Source of the DNA: Podospora pseudoanserina
Lineage: Eukaryota; Ascomycota; Sordariomycetes; Sordariales; Podosporaceae
Reading direction: 5' to 3'
NCBI RefSeq assembly: GCF_035222485.1
Contig: NC_085924.1
Span: forward strand, 4,154,001-4,218,000
Length of the DNA stretch: 64,000 bases
Under the pieces are notes generated by a model, which was not told where the DNA came from, did no database searches, and was given only the letters and a program-made list of their open reading frames with translations. The translations under genes and the position numbers were made by a program. Every line of letters starts with the position of its first letter. Position 1 is the first letter of the stretch. Shown piece after piece: positions 8,507 through 19,766 of this stretch.

Positions 8507-10653
8507 CTACCACGAATACGCGTCCACGTCAAGCTCAAAACTCGTGGACCCTTTCTTTCCAACCGCTGCCACAGCTGCCCTGACATCATCACAGAGCCCA
8601 CCCGGTCCAGAGACCACAACGCCGATGTTGCAGTATCCAACTTCGGCTTCTTGCTCTAACAGCCGAGAAATGTCCAGTCTCCTTCCGATTCGGACATCTT
8701 TCTCGATCTCGCTCAACACACCTTGAACTTCCTCGACCAGACACCTCGCCGATTCTTTGACACTCCAAAATAATTTGATGTTCGGATGGCTGGCAATCCA
8801 CGGAAGCAGACTGGTGATGCCAATCCCACCTCCAATGAGAAGCAGCCTATCGCAATGGCGAATCTCCCTGGTAGAAGTATTATGATACGGGCCATCCATG
8901 AGAGTCAAAAGCCCATCGGTGGCCTTCAGGTGCTTGGTAATCCCCATGGACTTCTTGATGAGCAGGGTGATCCCCGTTTCCAGAGACGCAGACGCGGTAT
9001 CCTTAAAGCCGTGGTGTTTCTCAACATCGTGAACGTTGATGTGAACACCTGACTCTTTCGCTGTCGGACTGCTGCTGCCGCTTGATTGCTCTGGCCGTTG
9101 CCTTTCAACCCGGGACATCAGGCTTGTTGGAACGATTGAAAACGGGTGGTTCTCCCACGGCCGCCAGAGACTCAAAGTGGGAAAATAAGCGTAAACATGC
9201 AGCCCAGGCCCATCATTGGCAAACGACGCTCGGGGTATGTCAACCCGGATGTACCCATTCCCCAAGTCAGTCACCTTGCTTCTGCGAACCCCGTTTTTCA
9301 ACACCTTCCCTACTCTCGCTGCTCTGTCAAAGAACCAAACTGCACAGGCGGCATAAATCCAGGTCTCATAGCCGTAGGAGTCCAGCCCAATCCAAAGAAC
9401 AACGTGATACCAAAGCCCAACAACGAGAATAACCGACAAGACAATGTGCGTCACTAAGAATATCTCATACGACCATCTCCTCAGAGGCAGAACACTCGCA
9501 AAGAGAATGGCAACACAAAGAACAGTAGCCGCAACGCCCCAAGCCCAATAGTCAGAGTCAACCACTGCTTGCTGTGGCAGGAAGATTGGTAGTGCCAGGA
9601 AACTGTGCACCAAAGCATGGAGGACAAACAGTCTTGCCACCCAGCGATGAAGAAGCAGATACGTAGCGTGAGACCAGTTCGTCAACCAAAGCAACAAAAC
9701 GTTGTTCCTTGACGCGAACAGGATGAGAAGGGGGAGGAGAGCATAAGCTGCTATTCCTGTGCGGTAAAAGATGTACGCTTTGATCTCCATACTCTCGCCG
9801 GGGTAGTAGAGGTGTGGTTGCATGGACTGGTAGTTGACTGACATGAGGACTATGTTGATGATGAAGAAGACGGCGATGTATGCTGCTTGGCCAATGGTTG
9901 GGGCATTGCCGAGGAGGAATGGCAAGGAGCGAACGGAATAAGTGCCGATGCTGCTGGGTTGGGTCAAGTATGGAGTGATCTTGGACAAGAGGCCAGAGGT
10001 AAAGGGGAGGTGGTAGAGCCAGGTCAGGATGATGGGTATGCCGAAGCCAGTGACGAGGATGATGACTCTTTGGCGGGTCAGCAAGTAGACCTGGTGTTTA
10101 GTAGGTAGGGAAAGAAGACACACCCATATTCCGCGCCTGTCTCCTGCTCTTTCGTCACACCCAAAGCGGTATTCAACTGGGCTTGATACTCGATCTCCGG
10201 AACCAAGGCGGTAAAGTTGAGCACCGTCGTGGTATCCACTGGCATTTTCCTCGGTGGCTCAGTGATTTGCTGCAAGGATTCCTCGTATGACCACTTAGGC
10301 GGTACCGGCGTACCCGTGTTGCCAAAATTCGTCATATCGCGTGTAGCATCAGTCTCCCAGAACGCTTGCAATTCCGACATGCGATGGGCTCTACACTTGA
10401 CATGCAGACACCAGGCCAGCGTGGTGAGCCAGGCTGTGTCATTGGCTTTGCACTCTGAGCTCGTGGTTGCCCAACCGAGGAAGCCCTTTGGGATCTTTTC
10501 AGAGCATTCTAGGGGATAAGCTTGGAGTGCCCACTGGCATGCGGAGGCGCAGTAGATTTTGAAAGGGTGAAGGCCGAAGCCGACTAGGTCGGAGAAGACA
10601 AGGTTGGCTTGGAGCAGGCATGCTGCTAGCCAGATGGCAGGGGAAGTTCGCAT
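8507..10653 (-). CDS. Ferric-chelate reductase (FRE/NOX family)
   Basis: Two exons (10653-10124 and 10067-8507; intron 10068-10123, donor GTGTGT, branch GCTGAC, acceptor AAAG) give 696 residues. A signal peptide starts at MRTSPAIWLAACLL. An extracellular Cys-containing domain of about 170 residues follows, then about seven membrane helices. The ferric-reductase transmembrane domain has haem histidines in the HRWVARLFVLHALVH and THIVLSV...YHVV segments. The cytosolic half has the FAD motif HPFSIVP and the NAD(P)H-binding GGGIGITSLLPW, with a Ser-rich insert between them. The enzyme moves electrons from NADPH via FAD and haem to reduce external ferric or cupric ions for uptake. The upstream side is a long gene-poor region, and no metal-responsive site could be confirmed. 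Intact, unlike its neighbours. Confidence 0.9.
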
Positions 10654-12512
10654 GATGTTTGCTGCTGGCTTGAGTCGAGGAGTCCGCTGGTGCTTGACTT
10701 CCCACCGACAGTCAGGCAGGGGGCCTGCCTGTTCTTATCTCACAGTGGGCACACCATCACTTATTCGAATTGTCAAGAAATGTTCCGCGGAACTGATGTG
10801 TCCAAGCGTATCATTGCAGGTTTGAAGCCCTCCGAAGTATGCAATAATGTTGTGCAACAACACCTACATTGATGTACGGTTTTCGGTAGTTGGCATCCTG
10901 CAATCCTCCTGGCATCTTCCGTGATCAATCAGCGCTTTGGTGCTGATTCATGCTGACCACCCAAGCATTCTGCCAATAGGTCTGATAGACGCCACAAGGT
11001 TGTGTTACCACTTTCACAGTTGGGACTGCATGGTTCGTTGGTGGTTCGGGATACAGAAACAAGGCCCGTACATGCATGCGTCACAAGCCAGTATATGGTG
11101 TGCCCAAACTTGTGCCGTGGGGTCGCGCTTCTGTGAAATAATTCTAGGAAGACACATTCATCTCACGTGGTTTATGGCGGCTCACCTACTGTGAGGTTTT
11201 CCAACATTCTGAACTCAAAAGAGACAGTAGAAGCTAAAATTATTGGGCCAAATGAAGGCAGAAGCTCAGACTGGCGGAAATTACCCATATGCTGATACCG
11301 AGTCACTCCTTATATTTCATTGAAGTTATCCATTTTCCACCCACTTAACAATGGCTTGATGGCCAGGGCGAACTGTGACATTGAGGATGAGTATATGCTT
11401 CCACATCCTGCCTGATTAACACCTGGAACTTGAGATTTGTAAATATCAATCATGGGTGAGATTGAATAGGTATCCTACTATTCGGGTAGTCGGTCTTTGA
11501 AACTTTTTTGTCTCGTCCAAGAACGGTTAGCCCAAAACCAGGCTCGCTTCACCCTCGGCTCACTCTCGGCTCACCTTAACCAGCTGCACTTAGCGGGCGT
11601 TCGGGCTCGGGATCGGAGGGAGTTTTGGAGAGCGATTGACAGACCGAAGGCCAATAAGACCCCGCCTCAGACCCTGTTCACTGTGTTATTTCCTAGTCTA
11701 TAAGTTCAATCAATATACTAGTTCACCACATCTATTCTGTGCCTCGCAAGCCCATATCACAGTTATTACCTTCTATATATTGTAAGGCCCCGTCCCTGCA
11801 ATCAAAGTCACCTTCGCTCTCAGTGTACAGCGCCGATAGCTATTCGATCCTATATTCTACAGGCATTCATAACTCCTTTCTCAACAATATCTAAAATATA
11901 TAAGCCGCAAAAGTTGATACATAATTACTACACCTACCCGACAATATAGTAAACCCAAACACCATTCGCCCGTTACATATCCGTTCCTAAATTATATTTC
12001 CTAAGCTAATATCGATAATAGTAAGTACAATTACTATATTTAATATAGCATAAAATACCGTACAAGTACTACCTAAAACCGGGGGGGCTCTTTTCCTCTG
12101 GGTTAAATAAGTAGGGAGACCTCTTGTATCATGAGGTCATAGACGAGGACTAGATCCGCCTAATTACGCGGCATCGGTAACTATATAGGAACAGAACTAC
12201 GGGAGGCACAGGCAAGGCCGTATATAGTTAAGGTAGGAGAGCAGCGTCAAGGGACGGATAGTGGAGTGATAGATACTGAGCGAGAATGGATGTAAATACA
12301 CACGCGCCCCCCCAACACAAGGACTGGCATCACGACCCAATTTCCGATTTTTGATGCGAATTTGTTGGCTGGGCCTTTTTCGGTTTCCGGGACTGCAGGC
12401 TGAGCATTGTCACCCTTGTTGTCAGCCCTGTATGCAGCACACTTGGTGCATCACCGGCATTGTTCGACACCCGTGACGCAGGGAGGAGCTTGGGAAGATC
12501 AAGACTGTGAGA
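10654..12512. other. Gene-poor stretch with AT-rich core, possible LTR-like fossil
   Basis: Proximal bases would be the ferric reductase promoter. From about 11,700 to 12,300 the sequence is strongly AT-rich with TATA/TAATA runs and no open frame, as expected for mutated repeat DNA. Just before it, about 11,500-11,770, is a compositionally different block ending near CTCGCAAGCCCATATCACA that resembles the end of a fungal LTR. No second copy, target duplication or gag/pol was found, so the element is unconfirmed. Confidence 0.3.
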
Positions 12513-13035
12513 TCAAGTCCTTCCTACCTTGCCGGAGTCTTTCATTCGGGCGTAGAGCTTTTCGTCTTCCCGCTCCCACGGTTTGTCTTTGGGAAAAATA
12601 ACTTTTCGGAACCTGTTTAGTAGTGGGATAAGCGGTGCGTAATATGGCGTGAAGTTATCGGCGATTGTCTTTATAAAGATGGCCTCCTTTGCCACAGTTC
12701 CGAGTTTCAGTTTTGCCAATTCTTCCGTGTCAGCATAATTCCACTTGTCGAACTGGGCAACAACCTTGTCCTCACCAGGGCCGTCGCAGTGGATGCATAT
12801 CCAGAACAGCCTAGAATAATGCCTCGAGGTCGTGCATGAACGATTGCTGCTCGCCGAGAAGCGCCCCAATGGCCATGAACACTCTCGCACCGGTCTTCCC
12901 TTTGGCTCCCGACGCACCTTCTGGGTCCCCTTTGATGGCGAGATCCAGGCCGATCAGAGACGGAGGCCTAGAGGGGTTGTTCGTGTCCCCGTTCATCAAG
13001 AGGTTGTTGATGGAGATGTCTCTGTAGGGACTCAT
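12513..13035 (-). pseudogene. FunK1-type fungal protein kinase relic
   Basis: The fragment begins at the catalytic loop, YRDISINNLLMN (family: HRDIS.NNLL), and continues through LIGLDLAIKGD (DFG-equivalent region DLDLA), GKTGARVFMAIGALLGEQQSFMHDLEALF, then WICIHCDGPGED and a C-lobe reading NFTPYYAPLIPLLNRFRKVIFP. This order is typical of FunK1, a kinase family found only in fungi and often expanded in genomes rich in incompatibility genes. The N-lobe is absent. The halves lie in two frames joined near 12,820, so at least one indel is present, and the HRD histidine is Tyr (a CAC to TAC change fits). Non-functional. Confidence 0.7.
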
Positions 13036-13814
13036 GCCTAATCAACGTGAAGGAGGTGGCCATGTGCCCTAAGCATACTCTATCTCTTGAGGGAAATAGG
13101 TATCCCTAAGCGCCTGCAGCGCCCGAACTACACGCTACGTAAGTCCCGACCTTGGCTGCCAATCTGGCTCCAGGCTCGAGCCAAAACTCGAAAAGGACAC
13201 TTGATCGGCAAACATTGCGAAAAACGGCGTCCTCTGTTGCTCTTCAAGCTCAGCCTATGCCTAGTCTCCTTGACGACTCGGTACTTACACAGCAAACACC
13301 TTCTGTTACGCCGGCGGGCGAGAGGCCGTCAATGCGGCGGCAAAATTCATGATTGAAGTCGGGGGAGGTAGCTTCCCACTGGTGCAGCCCACCTTGTCTA
13401 CAAGTCTCTACTTGCATCTTTCCGCTGTTGCAAGGTGTCAGAATAGTCAATGAGGCCCACTGTTAAGGAATTGATATCTTGGCAATGGGACCTGAGCCAC
13501 TGGATTCGGCCTTTTCCAGCCACCCGGGCAACTCACCCTCACACAACACAACGATTGACACCGTTTTTGGACCCCATATACGACAAAGAAGCAAACGCGA
13601 GGTGGAGTTTAGACGCGAAATCACGCTTTGTCGTCACGCCTCCGTATTGGTTGTCCTCTTTGACAACCACATTCATCAATGCCATTTTTGTGCCGTGTGT
13701 CTCAACTGCAGCTACTTTTGGCCGGACAGCGCCGTGAAAAACTGGCCATATTCCTCCTCCTTCCATCGTAGTGACTCGAAAACTTTTTGCACTACGTTAA
13801 CGAATGATGATAGA
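13036..13814. other. Spacer with unassigned frames
   Basis: Plus-strand text at 13,087-13,352 (for example TLRKTASSVALQAQPMPSLL) looks non-random but has no recognised domain. The remainder shows nothing I can name. Flanked by relics on both sides. Confidence 0.25.
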
Positions 13815-15060
13815 ATGGCCAGCCCGGCCACTTTTCCTTATCATCGCCAGCAATCTTCCTTCGAGGGAATTATCTATCCCTTATCCGAGGCGTCGTTAGA
13901 GCCGGATCTGCGTGATCACGCGAGGCGCAAATTTTACCGCATTATCAGTTACTTCGAAGCTATAGAATCGAGAAGCGACCGGACCAGAAGTTATTACAAC
14001 CGTCTCTTACTCGTCCGCCTCACTTATGACTATTCATGCTCAGAGAAATCACAAGATATTTTTCTCCGAGCTTTTTTTCAGTCCGTGGTGCTCCCAATAA
14101 ACGGCGAAGACGACATTGATTTCAGTAATACGGAGCTGGAAACCGCCGTGGTTCGATCTGCAGAACATTTCTTCGACAACTTTTTCCTCCCTCATAAGAC
14201 CCGGCCTCCCCTCGCCGTCTCAACTTCTGCTAATGTCTCCTAGTAAAAGCCTCTACAAAAAAGACTCCGCAGCCTTCCCCAGTATACCATTCCGTCATTC
14301 GGCGAGCGCAAGGAAGAGAATTCCAAGACTTCGTCGGCACGCCAGAGCGAGTGTCAGAGCTTCGCGGTCAGTGCCTCATCCGCGACCGGCATCGTTGTGT
14401 CATAAGTCGTTGATTTGACCAAAGCGAAGCAATAAATCGTATGAGAAAAAGCGGCGATGATGCGAAGGATAACGATGGGAACTTGCTTTTAGACGAAAAT
14501 CAGTTTGAGAGTTTAGAAGTAGCACATATCCTTCCACATTCCCTTACATCACGGGATGCAAATTCCCAATTGGTTTGTTTCCCGTCCCGCTATACATCTA
14601 GTATTTGAACTAGCCAATCGCTAGTCTCGTTCGAAAGAAGCCGCGCTGGCGATCCTTAATATGTTTGACCATGGTGTAGTAGTCGATTTACTTACTGGTA
14701 ATGACATTGATCGACCGCGGAACGTTAGTACGGTAACTCACAACCTGCACCGTTTTTTTTGGCGACTGAGGGGTTTTTCAAGCCTGTTGCTGGCCAACTA
14801 CCACACACCTACCTAATCAACTCCTTTCTCCCTTCTGGTATCGTACGAGGTCTGCTCCCTGTTACGCGTCTTCTTCACAATCACCAGCGGCAGACACCGC
14901 CACCTCTCCACATCACACACCATCAAGATGCTTCCGTAACACAGCCGCTCTATAATCCTAGTGCAGCAACGGTAGTCGAAGGAAGAGAAAGAGGCTGGCA
15001 ACCAGGGAACAGATCATCGGGCGTCCACAAAATTCTTAATCCGACAGGCTTGCAATCAGC
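13815..15060 (+). pseudogene. Fungal HNH-endonuclease-domain protein, disrupted
   Basis: Starting at ATG 13,815 the plus strand reads an N-terminal helical region (EASLEPDLRDHARRKFYRI through HFFDNFFLP). It then shifts to a frame with KASTKKTPQPSPVYHS, GREFQDFVGTPERVSELRG, the first zinc/HNH segment CLIRDRHRCVISR, later ESLEVAHILPHSL (the His-containing HNH core), and finally ALAILNMFDHGV, DIDRPRNVSTVTHNLHRFF. This order matches the HNH-domain hypotheticals common in Sordariomycetes. Two faults are visible: the likely intron before KAST has ATAAG where GTAAG is expected (about 14,197), and a TGA follows ISR where the family has Arg (about 14,409). The C-terminus fades out of frame. Function of the family is unknown. 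Confidence 0.65.
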
Positions 15061-16690
15061 GCGAGGCGGATACTAACCCCAAATTCCCCGAGCTCTCAGT
15101 CTCAGTCGGGCTACTCTACGAACAGTAAAGCCACAAGATGCGAATTTACCAGCGCCTACCATACTCGTCGGTCCTCCGTCGGGAGCTCCGTCACCATATC
15201 CCGGCTCTCACGCCCCCACACGGCCAACCTCCGGGCTTTCTCAATTACTTTCACAACCAAGTTTAAACCGCAGCCATTCATTAGCCCAGCCGCAAAGACT
15301 ATCGCATCCAGTTACGTTAAAGCACGAGCATAGCGGACAGCCAGTCTTTCCAAACTCACCATATGGAGGCCCGACCATGGCCGGTAGGGGGTTGCCTCTA
15401 TCCAATGCCGCCGGTGATGGGCGATTGGGCCCAGGAGCTTTAGGTTCACTTCCTCCAGAAGGATCCTCTACCCGAACAATACAAATCTTAGAAGGGCAAA
15501 CGTTCTTAACAATCACGCCGAGGTATAGTAAGGAAATAGTAGTTCCAGTAAATGTTCACCAAGCGTCCGAACAGCTCAATGAGAAGAGACAGCGTAACGT
15601 AGCGTCTTCAGGAAAATTCCGGCAGCGAAAGAAGGAGAGGGAAAGGGAATAACAATAAAAGCTGCAAAAGCTAGGGGCGAGAAATCGAGAGTTAGAAAGA
15701 AAAAAGGATAAGCTGGAAAAGCAGTACTAAAAACTAAAAATTAAGCGTGACTCTTATAAAAACAACTAAAACCGCTGGTATTAGCGAGTAGGCGGAAAGA
15801 CTACCAAGTCCGTCTACTTCTCGAGTTCCGGCGCCTTATACTGCGGCAACAGATAGCAGGGCACACACACCGCGCCAAACTCCAATGCCACTCTCGCCTA
15901 CACACTCACAGTCGCAACCTCCTTCGTTTTCACATTCTGCTATCCATCCTCACCCGCATCCAGTTCCGCACCCCCATATACGTCCAAAGACCTACGGCGA
16001 ACCGTCTACCGCAGCCTTCGCCTTATCCACACCAACGACATTACCGCCCATCGCCGGTACTTTTGCGTTTAGAATACCACCACTCCACATATCACATTCC
16101 TGGGCCGTCTCGATTACCACCTCTTCGATTCGAACCACAAGCAGGAGCAACTTCCTCGACAACACCTGCCCACAGGTAGTCCCCCGTTTTTACTACCAAC
16201 CACCTCCCTCCTAAACCGATGACCACCAAGAGAGCTCATACGTACCGCTGGGTGGGCTACCGAGACACCGCCATCTGAAGGGAACCCAAAGTGATCAACA
16301 CTACAGACAACAGTATCTCCGATCGACCTATTTATACTTCAAACACCCTCAACCACAGTCTTCTGGGATGAATCCATATTACAACCCGAGCCTTACACAA
16401 AGCAGCGTTACGGCAGCGGCGAACAACAGTCACCGGGCTAGCAAGAAAGATAGCGCTGGCGTGGTGTCTGTGGACCCGCTGCGAATCAAGGAGACGTGGG
16501 GTATTCGGCGATATTGCATTGAATGCGGTACTGAGAAGCGGTACTACCGGCCTGGGGATCCGATTGAGCTGTGCAAGCCGAAGGAGGCGGTGTGGGTGGT
16601 GCCAATGCTGGAAAATACACCGACGACCGGCGAACATCAAATGTAATGACTGTGGCTCGTTTATCCCATCGTCAACGCCAAGCAGGAGGA
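15061..16690 (+). pseudogene. bZIP-like / Cys-rich transcription-regulator relic
   Basis: A Ser/Pro-rich N-terminal region (about 15,070-15,470) leads to ITPRYSKEIVVPVNVHQASEQ and the basic region EKRQRNVASSGKFRQRKKER at about 15,570-15,640, followed in the next frame by a leucine-zipper-like helix (ELERKKDKLEKQY). At 16,368-16,690 is a Cys-rich end: RRYCIECGTEKRYYRPGDPIELCKPKEA, then CWKIHRRPANIKCNDCGS in another frame. Together these match a fungal bZIP-like protein with a terminal zinc-binding segment. In-frame stops fall right after the basic region and between the zipper heptads, and at least two frame changes are needed, so this gene is dead. The target genes of the family are unknown to me. 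Confidence 0.55.
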
Positions 16691-17846
16691 GTGGGTGAGT
16701 AGCTAAGCCTTGTCCCGACAGTCTGGAACGCTACGTCAGCCCTGATGCAGCTTCGACCACTAGCCACGCGCGATGTTATAGCACATGCACCACCTTTAAG
16801 CGGGGTGCGGCATTTGACTTGGCAGGTGATATTCAGAGAGGGTCACAGCGTGGACAAGGCTATGCGCAATGGGTGCAAATTGACGGCCACCCCTATGCAA
16901 TCCCGCGGGTATTCCGCACACACCTTCACTTTATATAAGGTTACACTGCCAAGATCCCTTCCACTATGGCAAGCGCAGACTGTTGAAATCGCTCTAGTGG
17001 ATCTGAATGAATCAAGTAGGTATGATCAAAGCGTTGTATCTCATTGATTGCTCTAGGAACCCTCGAGGGATAAGACCTGTGGAACGATAACAGTGGGAAC
17101 CATCTAATACCCCATAATTCGCCAAGACCTTTCTGCCATGGCCGCTCCGTGACCATGGCATCTGCTGGCCTGGAGTGCTGGCAAACCTCTTGGCTGGGGA
17201 AGCGTAGTTCACATATTCACCCAGACGTCCGAACTCCTGTCGCGAGAGGGCCGCCTTGGAACATGGCTGAACGCACCCGCTCTCAGCTACTCTTGCCTCG
17301 AAAATGAACCACGGCGGGTTAGAGATAACAGTGCAGATACCCTGTTAACTTAACTGGTGGATTTGGGGTTATCTGGGTCATAAGTGCTTCAAACGGTTTT
17401 TGGAGTCGTTCACCGCTTGACGGGATCCTCCATCCGGATCATCCTTACATAGAATTCAGTACGACTCACGACGCTGTTCCAAGGCATATGGTGAGGAGGC
17501 GAGAGTGCGTGTATTGTAGTAGATACGGAAGGCGGCGTCTCTATAGCCTATGTTAAGCGTAATATCGTTCTCTAAATTGAAAATCAAATCCTAGACAATT
17601 GATTTAATATAGAAGTTTTATATCGTGATAGTACGTCGTAGGTTATATGTTTTAGGTAAGAAAGCAATACTGTTGTGGGTTGAGGAAATATGTGACAATA
17701 ATATTTATTAGGGAACCTAAAGATAGGCCTGTTTGCTAGTTATCACCTTCAACGCCTCCGCCCCACCTGGTTACCAATCAAGGCTGCCTGCATAATAGCT
17801 CTTGTAGGTCCCGTCGGTATTACTAGACCAGCACGGGAAGATGCAA
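16691..17846. other. Gene-poor stretch, AT-rich near its end
   Basis: A plus-strand frame around 16,760-16,930 (GQGYAQWVQIDGHPYAIPRVF) looks partly protein-like but is unassigned. From 17,560 to 17,745 the DNA is AT-rich without frames, similar to the block at 11.7-12.3 kb. Confidence 0.3.
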
Positions 17847-18390
17847 CTAAACCATCCGCTTCAGTTCTTTGATCGAGCACATGTAGCAAGCCCTGTGGGT
17901 ATAAGCACAGGTATCGAGACCAGTAGAAACTTCGGACTGGCATTCGTGGCATTTCCAACCGCACTTTTTGAACGTCTTCGTGCGGTAGAAGCTGTTGTCG
18001 CAATGGCCAGAGTCATATCTAGTGCTTGTCGTATAGTTTGTACCCGGTGCAGCGCTGTAGTTGACCGTTCCAATCATAAACAGCAGCTCTGACGGCATCT
18101 TCACACTCCATCGCACTCTTAGGGATCCAGACAACATTGCCCGAGAATGGAAACGCCGACGGTCCCATCCAACCCACGGAAGGATCTTGCCCGTCGAAGA
18201 GTAATCCCGACGACGGAATGTTGGGTTCCGGCATACCGCCGAAGAGACGGAGAGGGGCCAGCATTGCCAATACCCATCGTGAAGAAGTCTGAAAGGGAGG
18301 GGGCTGAGGTTGAAGTAGTGAATACGGTATCCAATAGCGAAAGGGGCGGTTAAGAATAGAGCGGCAATCTCTGTGTGCAATGCAATCCAA
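17847..18390 (-). pseudogene. Disrupted hypothetical with Cys-rich C-terminus
   Basis: Minus-strand text DPSVGWMGPSAFPFSGNVVW...CEDAVRAAVYDWNGQLQR changes frame and continues as KKCGWKCHECQSEVSTGLDTC...RACYMCSIKELKRM. The end has a CxxC...C...CxxC arrangement that could bind zinc. I do not recognise the family. The frame change has no splice signal, so it is probably broken. Confidence 0.35.
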
Positions 18391-19056
18391 GTGTGCTCTT
18401 CAAACATACTACTGCATGGCCAGCTTCTGAATACCCAGCACACGCCGGGTCAGCACGTTGTTTCAAGGGAGTCCCTATTGTAAGTGCACGACTTCAGCCT
18501 GCAAGAAACCGGCTGTGAGGCCCAATGAAAAACAACCGCATCAGAGTATTTACATACAATTCCAACTGATGTTTTGCAGCATATGATATTCCTGATAGAT
18601 TGACTGTCTACCTACGAGAGCTTCTCCGTTACACCCAACCCCTTTCGAATCGAAAACAGATGCAAGGAAACTGATTGCCAGCCAGTTCACTTCAGCCAGG
18701 GCGCATATCCTCCAAATCCTGCTTCCGAATGGTTGCAATCATGACTTCAATTTGCACACCCTTGGGTGCCTCTGTCGAAGCCGAAAAGTCACCAGCAGGT
18801 ATCCAAACCCAAAGCAGCTTGTGGCGGTCTCGCACGGTGACAGCCTGCCCCTCAAGTACCGTGATTCTCAGCCGGCTGGATATCTGAGTTCATCGTGCAG
18901 TTTTCAGGGAAAACATTCGGAGTTGATCAAACCCGCGACATGATGCATATACCTGGATGAAATGGGTCAGGCACACTCGGACACAGGATGCATTCACCAA
19001 CGTAAATGAAATTACTTCCTAGACGCAAAGTTCGCAATCGTCGTAACATAATGCCA
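18391..19056. other. Spacer at island edge
   Basis: Only short frames on both strands, none recognised. It marks the change from relic-rich DNA to the intact gene region. Confidence 0.3.
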
Positions 19057-19476
19057 CTACTCCCCCCTCCTTCTTCCCTTTTTTTTACCCTCCTTTCCCT
19101 CCTCCCTTCCCCCCTCCCCCCCTCCCCCTCCCCCTTCCTCCCCTTCCACCCCTCTTAAACCCCCCAACCACCTCCGGTGCTCCTCCACCCGAGCCTGACT
19201 CTCAGCAATAACCTTGTCCATATGTGCCACATTCTGGGTAAACTCCTCCTGTCCAGCACGATGTTGTCTGGCACGGACAAATCCACTTAATAGAATGGCA
19301 AAGGCTTCGGCTGTTTGATCCCCAATCCCTGCTGTGTCGTCGGGTGGCGTGTTAGTCCCGGCGTCATGATGTGAGGTGGGCTTGGGGGTGGTCTCGGGCG
19401 CGGTCTCGGGCGCGAGATGGGCGGTATGGGGCTCAGGATTGTTGACAGGGGAGGTTGTGGTTTTTTTGTCGGCCAT
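19057..19476 (-). CDS. Small hypothetical protein, Gly/Glu/Lys-rich tail
   Basis: A 139-residue intronless frame starts at ATG 19,476. It has a Thr/Pro-rich N-terminus (MADKKTTTSPVNNPEP), a helical middle that looks like a short coiled coil (TAEAFAILLSGFVRARQHR, MDKVIAESQARVEEHRRWL) and a low-complexity Glu/Gly/Lys tail. No signal peptide or known domain is visible. It lies head to tail with the hypothetical at 19,767. The coiled segment argues for a real gene; expression is unproven. Confidence 0.45.
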   Translation of the reverse strand: MADKKTTTSPVNNPEPHTAHLAPETAPETTPKPTSHHDAGTNTPPDDTAGIGDQTAEAFAILLSGFVRARQHRAGQEEFTQNVAHMDKVIAESQARVEEHRRWLGGLRGVEGEEGGGGGGEGGREEGKEGKKKGRRRGE

Positions 19477-19766
19477 CGTGTTGATGGGAAATGTTATGAG
19501 GAAAGTGCTTTGTTGATCTGTTGGCCCGAGGGAGTAAGTGAGTGCGTAAAGTTGAGGTTGGGAAGAATAGAAGGGTCGCTTTTATGGAGATCAAAAGACG
19601 AAACATTACACATCATACCCAAGAAGAAAGTCACTGTACACTCACAAGCCTAACAACTCTCCACCACACGACCATCGTACAACATGTCAGAAGTGTTGAT
19701 TTGATCCATCCTACAGGTATCAAACATCCCTTCCCTCCAACCCCCCCCCCACATAATCCGGGCACC

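Noticed and set aside
10068-10123. Use of the nearer CACCAG acceptor in the ferric reductase intron
   Set aside because: It would give a 24-30 base intron and the wrong frame; the AAAG acceptor with branch GCTGAC restores the family sequence.
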